In this document: positions 25,230-32,871 of the stretch, piece by piece | Layout: every line of letters begins with the position of its first letter | Numbering within the stretch: position 1 is the first letter of the stretch | DNA from: Candidatus Doudnabacteria bacterium CG10_big_fil_rev_8_21_14_0_10_41_10 | Lineage (GTDB): Bacteria > Patescibacteriota > Doudnabacteria > UBA920 > 2-01-FULL-50-11 | NCBI GenBank assembly: GCA_002773695.1 | Contig: PFAJ01000049.1 | Location: forward strand, 1-36,533 | Direction: 5' to 3' | Length of the DNA stretch: 36,533 nt | Made by a program: the position numbers and the translations under genes | Notes under the pieces: model-generated | Databases searched by the model: none | What the model was told of the DNA's origin: nothing | The model's input: only the letters and a program-made list of their open reading frames with translations

Positions 25230-25895
25230 CTAGACCTTTGTCCGGACAATCTCGCCCTTCTTTTGGATCAAAAATCTCCTCCAGTCACTGCGCATGGTTA
25301 GCTTTATCAGCCTGCTAAACATCCCTATCAGTGGTGTTTTTGGTGTCGACCTGAAACTGACAGTCCCGCTTTTTGAATAATGCACCGGCATGCATTCAGC
25401 AAGACGGACAAACCTTTCCGTCCACTTACTGTCAGGGGAACACTCATGTCCGTTCGTATACGCAAGTAGTACTTTCTTCAAAAAGTTTTTGGGGGAAATC
25501 ACCAACTGGATGAAAACCAACCGAGCCATCCGAATATTTGCTTCCTCTTGTTGCAAAAGATCGAGCTTCTCTTGGTCAGCATGGTCGGCTTGCAGAATTA
25601 CTGCCCGCTTGAAGTCTAAGACTTCTCTCATCGCCGCGGCAGTAAGTAACGAGACTTGTCCTATGTCTGGGAGCCGATGTTTTTGTGCGGCCAAGTGCGC
25701 CGTTGAAACGCTCACGATGGGAACACCGAATCGCTTGGACAGAAATTCTGCAACCTTGCCTTTTCCCGACCCTACCGGTCCGATCATTGCCACAATCAAA
25801 GGCGATCCAGCTTTCGATCGAAACTGACCTAGACCCCCCACTACTTCGGGGATCAAATTCCCAATTTCATCAGAAAAGACAACTTTGGTATTCAT
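25230..25895 (-). CDS. adenylate-kinase-like P-loop protein
   Basis: A 221-residue product with a Walker A loop GPVGSGKGK at about residues 39-47, followed by a helix and FGVPIVSVSTAHLAAQ, the arrangement seen in nucleoside monophosphate kinases. The DGFPR motif and the typical LID of adenylate kinase are not visible; ILQADHADQEKLDLLQQEE stands in the corresponding place. The C-terminal part is basic and unlike adenylate kinase. I start it at the ATG at 25895, because AAAGGAGAG lies 5 bases upstream; a longer start at 25922 is less likely. Base composition is visibly richer in G+C than its neighbours, which may mean transfer. A TATAAT at 25921-25926 could be its -10 box. The substrate is unknown. 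Confidence 0.6.
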   Translation of the reverse strand: MNTKVVFSDEIGNLIPEVVGGLGQFRSKAGSPLIVAMIGPVGSGKGKVAEFLSKRFGVPIVSVSTAHLAAQKHRLPDIGQVSLLTAAAMREVLDFKRAVILQADHADQEKLDLLQQEEANIRMARLVFIQLVISPKNFLKKVLLAYTNGHECSPDSKWTERFVRLAECMPVHYSKSGTVSFRSTPKTPLIGMFSRLIKLTMRSDWRRFLIQKKGEIVRTKV

Positions 25896-25952
25896 ATCAT
25901 CTCTCCTTTTTTTTCGTATCATTATACTATTGCATTTCGATACTTTAGTCGA

Positions 25953-25984
25953 CTAAAAAACCCCAACGATTATCAGGGTTTTTA
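25953..25984 (-). terminator. terminator of RNase P RNA
   Basis: On the minus strand AAAACCC pairs with GGGGTTTT around an 11-base loop and runs into TTTTTT. It begins just after the 3' end of rnpB. The hairpin is almost symmetrical and could work in both directions. Confidence 0.75.
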
Positions 25985-25987
25985 GTG

Positions 25988-26366
25988 CTCCAAGTAAGTC
26001 TGTAAGCCGAATTCTGTTTTTGTGTAGCCATCTGTCTGGGCCGGGTGTTGCCACCACGGCTCAATGCGACCTATTTGGTCTTGCACTCAAGTAAGAGTTT
26101 AGCCGTTTCAATCTCGGTTTCACTCGAGCAAGCTCGAGGTTATACCGAGCGTCGCCCTACTACGCTCCCTGCGGATCTTCGAAGGGCGGTTTTGCGATTT
26201 CTCGCAAAACCGTCTCTGCTCGCATCTCTATGGTCACCCACGACGGGAATTACCCGCTACCTTTGAAATTCAATAACTCTTAAGGGGTTATCAAGTCTCT
26301 GAGTGTTCGGACTTTCCTATCCAGGCGGTCGAAACCGCCAAGATTAGCTACCCAACTTACTTGGAG
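25988..26366 (-). ncRNA. rnpB: RNase P RNA (class A type)
   Basis: The catalytic RNA that matures tRNA 5' ends. On the minus strand it starts and ends with an 11-bp perfect P1 helix (CTCCAAGTAAG paired with CTTACTTGGAG). Conserved elements appear in order: GGAAAGTCCGAACAC near the 5' end, AGTAGGGCGACG in the middle, GTGCAAGACCAAATAGG and finally ACAGAATTCGGCTTA. Length about 379 nt. One internal hairpin has the palindromic stem CTCGAGC/GCTCGAG and another has GGTTTTGCGAG paired with CTCGCAAAACC. A consensus promoter and a terminator flank it. Confidence 0.97.
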
Positions 26367-26373
26367 TATAAAA

Positions 26374-26402
26374 ATACTAGCAAAATAATAAGCCGTTGTC
26401 AA
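26374..26402 (-). promoter_or_regulatory. promoter of rnpB
   Basis: A perfect TTGACA, a 17-base spacer and TAGTAT on the minus strand, placing the start at the beginning of the P1 helix. Confidence 0.85.
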
Positions 26403-26609
26403 CAATCGACGGTAAAAAGAAATTGGACGGTAAAACTTACGTAATCCGCGAAAAGGTTTATCACTACATTTATTATTATTCCCTTAACTGGGAGCAATAT
26501 TTAAGACAATAGAAAGGCAAGTTATAATGTCCTATTTATACCCGTGATACGTAAACCCATGCCAACTGCAAAATTAAAAAGCCTGAAATCCAACGGGAAT
26601 TTTAATAAA

Positions 26610-26912
26610 TTATAAATTAATATACTTTCTCAGTTCTTCCAAATCAGAATCCGTTTGATCTTTGGCAACCGACTTAACCAATTCTCCGGTCTGTTTTTCT
26701 ATTTCACCCAATTCAACATCGAAAGATCGCGTAGCACTGCTTAAATCCTGCGAAGCCTTAAGTTGTTTTGCCGTTTCAGACAGAATTTTTTTTATCCCGG
26801 CCTTGACCGCGCTCTCCTTTCCCGCTTCCAACTTCCCCAGAAGATCCTGCTTTTCGGAGAGCGCTATAGGCAACTTATTTATCAATTCCGCTAATTTTTT
26901 TTTGTTATCCAT
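26610..26912 (-). CDS. hypothetical helical protein
   Basis: A 100-residue charged protein with no Cys or Trp, predicted to be almost wholly alpha-helical with heptad-like Leu/Ile spacing (LAELINKLPIALSEKQDLL, KQLKASQDL, DVELGEIEKQTGELVKSV). I recognise no family. It lies 17 nt after the gene at 26930-27940 on the same strand, so the two probably form a unit. There is no strong Shine-Dalgarno sequence. A coiled-coil partner or chaperone-like role would be only a guess. The gap from 26403 to 26609 beyond it holds nothing recognisable. Confidence 0.55.
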   Translation of the reverse strand: MDNKKKLAELINKLPIALSEKQDLLGKLEAGKESAVKAGIKKILSETAKQLKASQDLSSATRSFDVELGEIEKQTGELVKSVAKDQTDSDLEELRKYINL

Positions 26913-26929
26913 TTTATTTTAATGAATAA

Positions 26930-27940
26930 TTATGCGGCTTGGGCAATAGCCATTTCTGGCGCCCTAGATCCGCCAATTTCAACTTTTATATCCCGTACGT
27001 CAACGCCGGCTTCATTCGCTTCTGCCAATAACCTAGTAAATTCGATCGTGGTCATAACTTCCGGCGCCACCCGCATTATCTCCAGCTTTTTTCTCAACTT
27101 TTCCTGCGCTACCGACTTTTCGTCCGCGAGAACGGTTAAATTCTTAAACTTCACATCTAAATTATGTCGCTTGGCCAATCCTTGAACTTCTTCAAACTCT
27201 TTGGCCGTCAAAAAGCTCTCTTGATTTTCGTCATTCAAAGCTTCAACAATCTGATTGGCGGAAGATCTCTCTCCTTCGAATCTGCCTTGGTTAGCCTGCA
27301 TGCTTAGACGGGCAACCCTGTCAAATCTTTGTTTCATGCCCAGCTCGGCAATGCCGGAAAATTTTTTCCACGCCTTTGCCAGCCTGTTCTCAACCACCGG
27401 CCCGCCCAAAACTTTCTTCTGCTCTCCGTTTAAAGCCAAAACCGAAGGGATTGTCATCTCGTCCGCGTCTGCTTCACTGTAATTTTCCAAGCCTTTTGTC
27501 TTAGCAACGGCTTGCCAAACTCTTTCCCTTTGTCTGTCTGCCCAATCGCTCAAAGCGGCACCGACATTGGTCGGCTTAGATGTTTCAAAAGCTTTACTTT
27601 GGTCACCTAAATCGGGAGCCAGATTAGTCACGGTTTCCCGAGCTCTATCCTTGCTTTCGCGGACTGCGGTTTCGGCCATGTCCGGAATGGCAAAAGTATA
27701 TGATACGGCTGACTCAAGTTTCCGACCTATTTTCCTGCCAAAGTTAATTAGCACTTCAGCTCTTTTGGCTCCCCGAGCCTTGTATCCATGTTCTACTTGA
27801 CCTGTATACAAGTCCATTTGTTCAGCGCTTGCTGAATCAAAAGGCCTTTCAGAAGCCTTTTCTTCCCCACGTTTTCCCAAACCGAGAGTAGTGATTTCGG
27901 AACCCCCCGAGTCTCTTTTAAATAAATTTCTTAAGCCCAT
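26930..27940 (-). CDS. hypothetical protein, compositionally distinct
   Basis: A 336-residue hydrophilic protein of no family I recognise. It is rich in Ala, Glu, Lys and Arg and predicted to be mostly helical, with no signal peptide or membrane segment. The first 40 residues are loose and charged (MGLRNLFKRDSGGSEITTLG). The C-terminal part has KRHNLDVKFKNLTVLADEK and VEIGGSRAPEMAIAQAA. Its G+C content and codon use look higher than in the surrounding genes. It is followed by the small helical gene at 26610-26912. The compositional shift and proximity of an IS relic at 28005-28190 suggest acquisition, but this is inference. Confidence 0.6.
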   Translation of the reverse strand: MGLRNLFKRDSGGSEITTLGLGKRGEEKASERPFDSASAEQMDLYTGQVEHGYKARGAKRAEVLINFGRKIGRKLESAVSYTFAIPDMAETAVRESKDRARETVTNLAPDLGDQSKAFETSKPTNVGAALSDWADRQRERVWQAVAKTKGLENYSEADADEMTIPSVLALNGEQKKVLGGPVVENRLAKAWKKFSGIAELGMKQRFDRVARLSMQANQGRFEGERSSANQIVEALNDENQESFLTAKEFEEVQGLAKRHNLDVKFKNLTVLADEKSVAQEKLRKKLEIMRVAPEVMTTIEFTRLLAEANEAGVDVRDIKVEIGGSRAPEMAIAQAA

Positions 27941-28004
27941 AATAGAATAAAATTAATGTTAATATCTTATATATAAGTATAGCACAAATTATTCTGTGTG
28001 AACA

Positions 28005-28190
28005 ATGACCTCCTCCCCGCTCTGAAAAGCAGGGTTTTAGTCGCATGAAAATCGGTTAAAATAGCCAGGCTGTCTATGTTTTTTACTTCTTATTTTGGCA
28101 ATTAATTTACTTTTTGACTTGTTGTTCGTCCAATTCCACTGAAATTACAAAATACCCAGCAGCCCAAATTCCGTATTTTTGTATATACAT
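28005..28190 (-). mobile_element. relic of an IS200/IS605-type element (TnpA C-terminus plus right end)
   Basis: On the minus strand, 28190-28107 encodes MYIQKYGIWAAGYFVISVEL followed by DEQQVKK and a TAA stop. This matches the C-terminal end of Y1 HUH transposases (the pattern W-x-x-GYF-x-x-SVG-x-DE). In the same frame the sequence continues INCQNKK to a second stop at 28083, where relatives read YI-x-x-Q, so TAA has probably replaced a Tyr codon. Downstream lies a CCCCGCT...AGCAGGG hairpin at 28015-28034, of the type bound by TnpA at the right end. The catalytic His motif and Tyr are absent; only the tail remains. Confidence 0.65.
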
Positions 28191-28244
28191 CTAAAAGTAA
28201 ATCTCTCTTTCTAATGTGATAGGCCAGGACTATTTACTAATTAC

Positions 28245-28273
28245 TAAAAAACCCTTCTTACGAAGGGTTTTTG
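28245..28273 (-). terminator. terminator of the ribosomal protein operon
   Basis: AAAAACCCTTC pairs with GAAGGGTTTTT around a 4-5 base loop with a T-run, just after the rpsI stop. It is the likely end of the ribosomal transcript. Confidence 0.85.
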
Positions 28274-28277
28274 GATA

Positions 28278-28823
28278 TTAACGTTTTGCCCATTGTGGGG
28301 CTCTGCGGGCTCTTTTCAATCCCGGTTTCTTTCGTTCTTTTACTCGAGGATCGCGGGTTAGAAATCCGGCTTTTTTTAAAAGCGGTCTATCCTCTTCGTT
28401 TCTTTTTACCAAAGCTTGTGAAATACCATGTCTGACCGCTTCTGCTTGGGCATGGGTTCCACCGCCAGCTACATTTATTTTCCAAGATAATTTTGATTCA
28501 ACCCCCAATGCGTTTAGTGGAGATAATACGATTTTTTGCAATTCCGCTGTACCAAAATAAACAGGTAAATTTTTTGTATTTACCGTGATCCCTTTTCCTT
28601 CACTATAACCACGAACTTTCGCCATAGCGGTCTTCCGTCGTCCAACCGCGTACAAATAAGTTTCCTTTTTCATCTTTTTTACATTCGCTTCAACTTCTAT
28701 CGGTTCTACTTTTACAACTTTCTCTTGTTTCAACTCTTTTTTTGCCTCAGCAGAAACCACTGCCTTTTTCTTAGGTTTTTTAACAACTGGTTTTTTTTCG
28801 GTTATTTTCTTCTTTGTTATCAT
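28278..28823 (-). CDS. rpsI: 30S ribosomal protein S9, with N-terminal extension
   Basis: Core S9 begins at about residue 55 (ETYLYAVGRRKTAMAKVR) and continues with PLNALGVESKLSWKINVAGGG and the conserved basic tail GLKRARRAPQWAKR, which reaches the P-site tRNA. The extra 50 or so N-terminal residues are a Lys/Glu/Val-rich, low-complexity extension, making the protein 181 residues instead of about 130. The first ATG lies 4 nt after rplM. An internal Met at residue 51 would give a standard-length protein, so the extension may not be translated. The rplM-rpsI pair is the normal order. Confidence 0.93.
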   Translation of the reverse strand: MITKKKITEKKPVVKKPKKKAVVSAEAKKELKQEKVVKVEPIEVEANVKKMKKETYLYAVGRRKTAMAKVRGYSEGKGITVNTKNLPVYFGTAELQKIVLSPLNALGVESKLSWKINVAGGGTHAQAEAVRHGISQALVKRNEEDRPLLKKAGFLTRDPRVKERKKPGLKRARRAPQWAKR

Positions 28824-28827
28824 CGAA

Positions 28828-29253
28828 TTAAATTTCTGCTTTGATATTATTTATCTTAAAATCATGCTTACTGCCAATTACCACTTTTAGCCTTCTCATT
28901 TGGGCTTTTTGCAATTTAGTCTTTGCTAACATTCCGCGGACAGCTTCTTGAATAACAAAAGTTGGTTTCTTAACAAGCATGGTTTTCAAACTGGTAGTTG
29001 TGATTCCGCCCGGATAACCGGAATAACGGGTATATTTTTTTTGATCTATTTTCCTTCCGGTAAATTTGACCTCTTCGGCATTCACCACTACAACGTAGTC
29101 CCCCATATCCACATGTGGGGTATAATCCAGTTTATCTTTACCCATTAAAATTTTTGCTATCTTCGTCGATAACCGACCCAAAGTAAATTTGGAAGCATCA
29201 AATTCGTGCCAGTTCCTTTTAACGTCTTTAGGTTGTTTAATTGTAGTCTTCAT
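28828..29253 (-). CDS. rplM: 50S ribosomal protein L13
   Basis: A 141-residue ribosomal protein of normal length. Typical segments are DASKFTLGRLSTKIAKILMG, DYTPHVDMGDYVVVVNAEE, FTGRKIDQKKYTRYSGYPGG and the VRGMLAKTKL helix. It lies 6 nt after rplQ and 4 nt before rpsI. Confidence 0.96.
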   Translation of the reverse strand: MKTTIKQPKDVKRNWHEFDASKFTLGRLSTKIAKILMGKDKLDYTPHVDMGDYVVVVNAEEVKFTGRKIDQKKYTRYSGYPGGITTTSLKTMLVKKPTFVIQEAVRGMLAKTKLQKAQMRRLKVVIGSKHDFKINNIKAEI

Positions 29254-29259
29254 AAAATT

Positions 29260-29601
29260 TTAAACTAATTCTAGCCGAACTTTCGCGGTTCCGTCTTTAT
29301 ATTTTCCAAGATTGTACAGTCGGGTGTAACCGCCTTTTCTGTCTTTATATTTTGGGCCTAGGACTTCAAAAACTTTCCGAGCGGCGTTTACCTGCAACAA
29401 AGAAAACAACTGTCTTTTTTTATGTAAATCCGCGGTTCGTCCTTTACTGATCAATTTTTCTACCACACTTTTCAAAAGTTTTCCCTTTTTTGCGGTGGTC
29501 TCAACATGTTCGTATAAAAGAAAAGACGACGCCATAGTACGCATCAGACGTCTAGCTTGATCTCTTTTCGGACCGATTTTTGTCTTTTTTCTGTGTCTCA
29601 T
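29260..29601 (-). CDS. rplQ: 50S ribosomal protein L17
   Basis: A 113-residue protein near the polypeptide exit tunnel. It has the family start MRHRKKTKIGPKRDQARRLM, the SSFLLYEHVETTAKKGK segment and the closing GGYTRLYNLG and AKVRLELV segments. It follows rpoA, as in most bacteria. Confidence 0.96.
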   Translation of the reverse strand: MRHRKKTKIGPKRDQARRLMRTMASSFLLYEHVETTAKKGKLLKSVVEKLISKGRTADLHKKRQLFSLLQVNAARKVFEVLGPKYKDRKGGYTRLYNLGKYKDGTAKVRLELV

Positions 29602-29621
29602 CGTAAAAAATTAATTTCTTC

Positions 29622-30605
29622 TTAAAGCGTAAGGATTACTTCTAATATTTCTTTTATAGATTTATCTCCCAAACCTGAAAAGGATTCTAACTTCTCCTCA
29701 TTTAATTCTTTCAAATCCTTTAATGTTTTTACTCCATTTTTCAAAAGGGCGTTGTAAGACCGTCTGGAAAGACCCAAAGAAAGCAGGTCGTCAGTCACAG
29801 GAGAAAGACTTACCTTTGCGCTTGCTGGTTCTTCTGTAGACTTTTGAACCTCTTCTAATTTTTCAGATTCTATTTCTTTCTTCGCTTCCTTTTCAGCTTG
29901 TTCCAATCCGTCTTTTTCCAAAAGTTTAAAATGATCAACCAGCAACTCTGCTGATTGCTCCAGCGCGTCTTTACCGGAAATTGTTCCGTTTGTTAATATG
30001 GTGAAGGTCAAGCGATGGTAGTTCGTCATTTTCCCGACCCGCATATTCTCCACCAAAAAATGAGCGTTTCTAACCGGAGTGAAAAATGCATCAATAGCAA
30101 TCATTCCAATTTCCAATTTTTCTCCTTCGCGCATTTCGACAGTGGAGTAACCTCTCCCTTGTTCAACGACTAATTCCATTTCTATTTCGGAATTTTTACC
30201 ATCCAAGGTCGCGATTTTTAAATCTGGATTTCCAATCTCCACTTGATCGTTCTTGTCGATCATGGCAGCTGTTATCTCTTTCGCGCCTTTAACTTTCAGA
30301 TGTAGTCGAATCGGTTCAGTAGAATGGCTTTTTATATATAGTTTCTTCAAATTTAAAATAATGTCGATCATATCTTCCTTTACTCCTGGCACAGAAGAAA
30401 ATTCGTGATCAACACCGATAATTTTTACTGCTGTTACTGCTCCGCCCGGTAACGACGAAAGCATCACCCTTCGGAGAGCGTTTCCAATTGTATCGCCGTA
30501 TCCAGGATAGCAAGGCTCTAAAACAAAAACCGACTGGTTTCCTTCTTCTTTTATAAATTTTAGATTCTTTGGTAGTGGTAGTGATTCCATATTTGTTTTT
30601 ATCAA
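29622..30605 (-). CDS. rpoA: DNA-directed RNA polymerase subunit alpha
   Basis: The 327-residue subunit dimerises to start polymerase assembly. The N-terminal domain shows LEPCYPGYGDTIGNALRRVM, SSLPGGAVTAVKI and GRGYSTVE. A Glu/Lys-rich linker of about 30 residues (EQAEKEAKKEIESEKLEEVQ onward) leads to the C-terminal domain with SLGLSRRSYNALLKNGVKTL and FSGLGDKSIKEI, the helix-hairpin that contacts UP elements and activators. The position between rpsD and rplQ is canonical. Confidence 0.97.
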   Translation of the reverse strand: MIKTNMESLPLPKNLKFIKEEGNQSVFVLEPCYPGYGDTIGNALRRVMLSSLPGGAVTAVKIIGVDHEFSSVPGVKEDMIDIILNLKKLYIKSHSTEPIRLHLKVKGAKEITAAMIDKNDQVEIGNPDLKIATLDGKNSEIEMELVVEQGRGYSTVEMREGEKLEIGMIAIDAFFTPVRNAHFLVENMRVGKMTNYHRLTFTILTNGTISGKDALEQSAELLVDHFKLLEKDGLEQAEKEAKKEIESEKLEEVQKSTEEPASAKVSLSPVTDDLLSLGLSRRSYNALLKNGVKTLKDLKELNEEKLESFSGLGDKSIKEILEVILTL

Positions 30606-30636
30606 AGATTCATTAAAGTGAGTCTCTGATTATAAA

Positions 30637-31245
30637 TTATCTTGAATAGTGCTCAACAATTAATTGTGTATTAACCGTCCTATCAGCCTCCTCGATTATT
30701 GGAAGGCTTAAAACTTTCGCGGAAAAATCATTTTTATCAAATGACAGCCATTCCGGTGTCTGGTGTTTACCCATTTCGGTCTTTCTCACAATCATATATT
30801 TACTCTTTTGTTTATTTTCGCGAACTTTTACGCTATCACCAGCTTTTACCTGATAAGAAGGGATGTTTACCTTTTTACCATTGACTTCAATAAAACCGTG
30901 AGAAACCAGCTGTCTTGCTTGCGGGCGGGTAGTTGCCAAACCTAAACGGAAGACCACATTATCAAGCCGTCTTTCCAATAATTGCAAAAGCATTAGTCCG
31001 GTCTGCCCTTTCTTTCTGGCAGCTTCTTCATAGTAATTTCGAAATTGTTTTTCCAAAATACCATAAGTCCACTTCGCTTTCTGCTTTTCCAAAAGCTGGA
31101 TACCGTATTGAGACAACCTTTGTCTTTTCTGTCCATGCATCCCCGCTGGATAATTTCTCTTCGTCAAAATCTTCTCGTCTTTTGGAAAAATAGGCGATGA
31201 TAGTCTTCTTGCGTGTTTAGATTTTGGTCCTGTTAGTCTTGCCAC
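30637..31245 (-). CDS. rpsD: 30S ribosomal protein S4
   Basis: The product is 202 residues when started at the GTG at 31245, giving (M)[14 protein letters not shown], the family N-terminus. An upstream ATG at 31308 would add 21 residues with no counterpart in S4 and would run through intergenic-looking AT-rich sequence, so I reject it. Seen are [30 protein letters not shown], the S4 RNA-binding domain [20 protein letters not shown] and a C-terminal [12 protein letters not shown]4 is an early assembly protein and often a translational regulator. Confidence 0.92.
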   Translation of the reverse strand: MARLTGPKSKHARRLSSPIFPKDEKILTKRNYPAGMHGQKRQRLSQYGIQLLEKQKAKWTYGILEKQFRNYYEEAARKKGQTGLMLLQLLERRLDNVVFRLGLATTRPQARQLVSHGFIEVNGKKVNIPSYQVKAGDSVKVRENKQKSKYMIVRKTEMGKHQTPEWLSFDKNDFSAKVLSLPIIEEADRTVNTQLIVEHYSR

Positions 31246-31325
31246 TACTTTACTAATTACTGATAAAAATAGATATACGGATAAATTTATAATCTGTACA
31301 TTGTACAAATCTGTAATCCATAAAA

Positions 31326-31757
31326 CTAAACTCTCCGAGGTTTCTTTTTTCTTACTCCTCCGTGCGGGATTGGGGTGCGGTCTTGGATCATTCGGACTTT
31401 AATCCCCGATCCGTTCAACGCACGCACGGCCGACTCCCGTCCGGTACCGATACCTTTTATGAAAATATCAACTTCGGTTATCCCAATACCTTTCATAGCT
31501 TTCAACATTTCTTCCATGGTACGTTGCGCGGCAAATGGGGTAGACTTCTTTGAACCACGAAAACCAACCATACCAGAGGAACCCCAAGTCAACACATTCC
31601 CTTTATCATCAGTTATGGTGATAATTGTATTATTGTAACTTGACGAAATATAAATCTGCCCGGAAGTGGTCTTCCTGGATTTCTTTTTACCCGAACCGGC
31701 TTCTTTAATCGCTTTGAGCTCGTCTCCCGCTAAAGTTTTAACTTTTTGTTCACCCAT
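31326..31757 (-). CDS. rpsK: 30S ribosomal protein S11
   Basis: A 143-residue platform protein. It has [45 protein letters not shown] and the C-terminal [18 protein letters not shown]. The N-terminal 28 residues are a Lys-rich extension slightly longer than usual. It lies between rpsM and rpsD, in the standard order. Confidence 0.96.
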   Translation of the reverse strand: MGEQKVKTLAGDELKAIKEAGSGKKKSRKTTSGQIYISSSYNNTIITITDDKGNVLTWGSSGMVGFRGSKKSTPFAAQRTMEEMLKAMKGIGITEVDIFIKGIGTGRESAVRALNGSGIKVRMIQDRTPIPHGGVRKKKPRRV

Positions 31758-31869
31758 AATTCTCGATCCTAATATACTAATTAATCCTAATTATAATTAT
31801 ACTAATAAATAGATTTGGAATTTCAGTCTTTTTCATATCATTAGTATACGTTTAAATATTTACGTCGCG

Positions 31870-32259
31870 CTATGTTTTTTGATCCGATTGCTTTCGTCCG
31901 CTACTGACCGTCCTTCTAACATTGCCTCTTCGAGTTCTGGAATTGGTTTTGGTTCTCTGCCCGCGAACCGGCAATCCTTTAGAATGACGCATTCCTCGAT
32001 GTGAACCGATTTCTTTTAACAATTTAATGTTCAAAGACACTTGCTGTCGCAGTTCACCTTCCAGTTTAAAATTCTTTTCGATAAAAGTTCGCAATTTGTT
32101 CTCTTCCGCTTCTGATAAATCCTTGGACCGTTTGTTTGGGTCAACCCCGGTAGCCGTCAAAGCTTTTCTCGCGGAAACAAAACCAACCCCGTAAATATAC
32201 GTAAGGGCCGCTTCTATTCTTTTATTTGGAGGTAAATTTACCCCGCCAATACGAGCCAT
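31870..32259 (-). CDS. rpsM: 30S ribosomal protein S13
   Basis: A 129-residue head protein that contacts the P-site tRNA. It begins [20 protein letters not shown], has the [12 protein letters not shown] helix-hairpin and the [20 protein letters not shown] region, and ends in a basic tail that contacts tRNA. It lies 2 nt after rpmJ. A 112-base AT-rich gap to rpsK contains no gene. Confidence 0.96.
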   Translation of the reverse strand: MARIGGVNLPPNKRIEAALTYIYGVGFVSARKALTATGVDPNKRSKDLSEAEENKLRTFIEKNFKLEGELRQQVSLNIKLLKEIGSHRGMRHSKGLPVRGQRTKTNSRTRRGNVRRTVSSGRKQSDQKT

Positions 32260-32261
32260 AA

Positions 32262-32375
32262 TTATCCTTGTTTTTGCTTATGTTTGGCATTTTCACAAAT
32301 AATACGAACAACGCCTTTTCGTTTAACCACCTTGCATTTATCACACATAATTTTTACTGATGCTCGGACTTTCAT
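32262..32375 (-). CDS. rpmJ: 50S ribosomal protein L36
   Basis: A 37-residue product, [20 protein letters not shown] and onward to HKQKQG. The zinc-ribbon ligands C11, C14, C27 and H32 are intact, so this is the zinc-binding form. The normal infA-rpmJ-rpsM order confirms the call. Confidence 0.95.
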   Translation of the reverse strand: MKVRASVKIMCDKCKVVKRKGVVRIICENAKHKQKQG

Positions 32376-32461
32376 AAAATTATGCTAATTACTACTTGTT
32401 ACAAATGTACGGATACCGTATTTCAAGCAAAATAATTAATCGGTAGTCTGTAAAGTTTAAA

Positions 32462-32497
32462 AATAAAAAATCTAGTATCTCTTTCGAGACAGCTAGA
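32462..32497 (-). terminator. terminator or attenuator overlapping the end of infA
   Basis: On the minus strand TCTAG and TCTC arms pair with GAGA and CTAGA around a GAAA tetraloop and run into TTTTTTATTTTT. The infA TAG stop lies inside the 5' arm. It separates infA from the remaining ribosomal genes. Confidence 0.7.
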
Positions 32498-32720
32498 GCC
32501 TTTTTGTTATTCTACCTCGGGTCAGATCATAAGGAGTAAACTCCATTTCCACCCGATCGCCTGGGAGGATTCGTATATGGTACATCCTCATCCGTCCAGA
32601 TATATATCCCAAAACAGACTGTCCAGCTTCTAATTCTACACGAAATTGTGCGTTTGGTAAAGCCTCTGTGATTTTTCCCTCTAAAACTATCACATCTTCC
32701 TTCCCCTTATTTCCTTCCAT
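32493..32720 (-). CDS. infA: translation initiation factor IF-1
   Basis: A 75-residue OB-fold protein that binds the A site of the small subunit. Seen are [40 protein letters not shown] and [12 protein letters not shown], all family hallmarks. It is the first gene after a perfect TTGACA promoter and has a leader of about 105 nt. secY, adk and map, which often precede it, are absent here. The gap from 32376 to 32461 holds a possible weak promoter (TTGAAA-17-TGTAAC) for rpmJ. Confidence 0.96.
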   Translation of the reverse strand: MEGNKGKEDVIVLEGKITEALPNAQFRVELEAGQSVLGYISGRMRMYHIRILPGDRVEMEFTPYDLTRGRITKRL

Positions 32721-32831
32721 TCCTAATTTTTTATTCGGTAAATATTCCTTAATTTATTCAACTTCAACCCTATTTTATAGCTTAAAGATGAAAAAACTCT
32801 TTAATATTGGCTCTAAATTTAAAGTAACAAT

Positions 32832-32860
32832 ATAATAACAGGATTCAAAATTCGTGTCAA
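32832..32860 (-). promoter_or_regulatory. promoter of infA and the ribosomal block
   Basis: A perfect TTGACA, a 17-base spacer and TATTAT on the minus strand, between the slipin stop and infA. Confidence 0.8.
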
Positions 32861-32871
32861 ACAAGGACCCA

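Noticed and set aside
31246-31308. ATG start for rpsD giving 223 residues
   Set aside because: The added residues have no counterpart in S4, and the family N-terminus begins exactly at the GTG at 31245.
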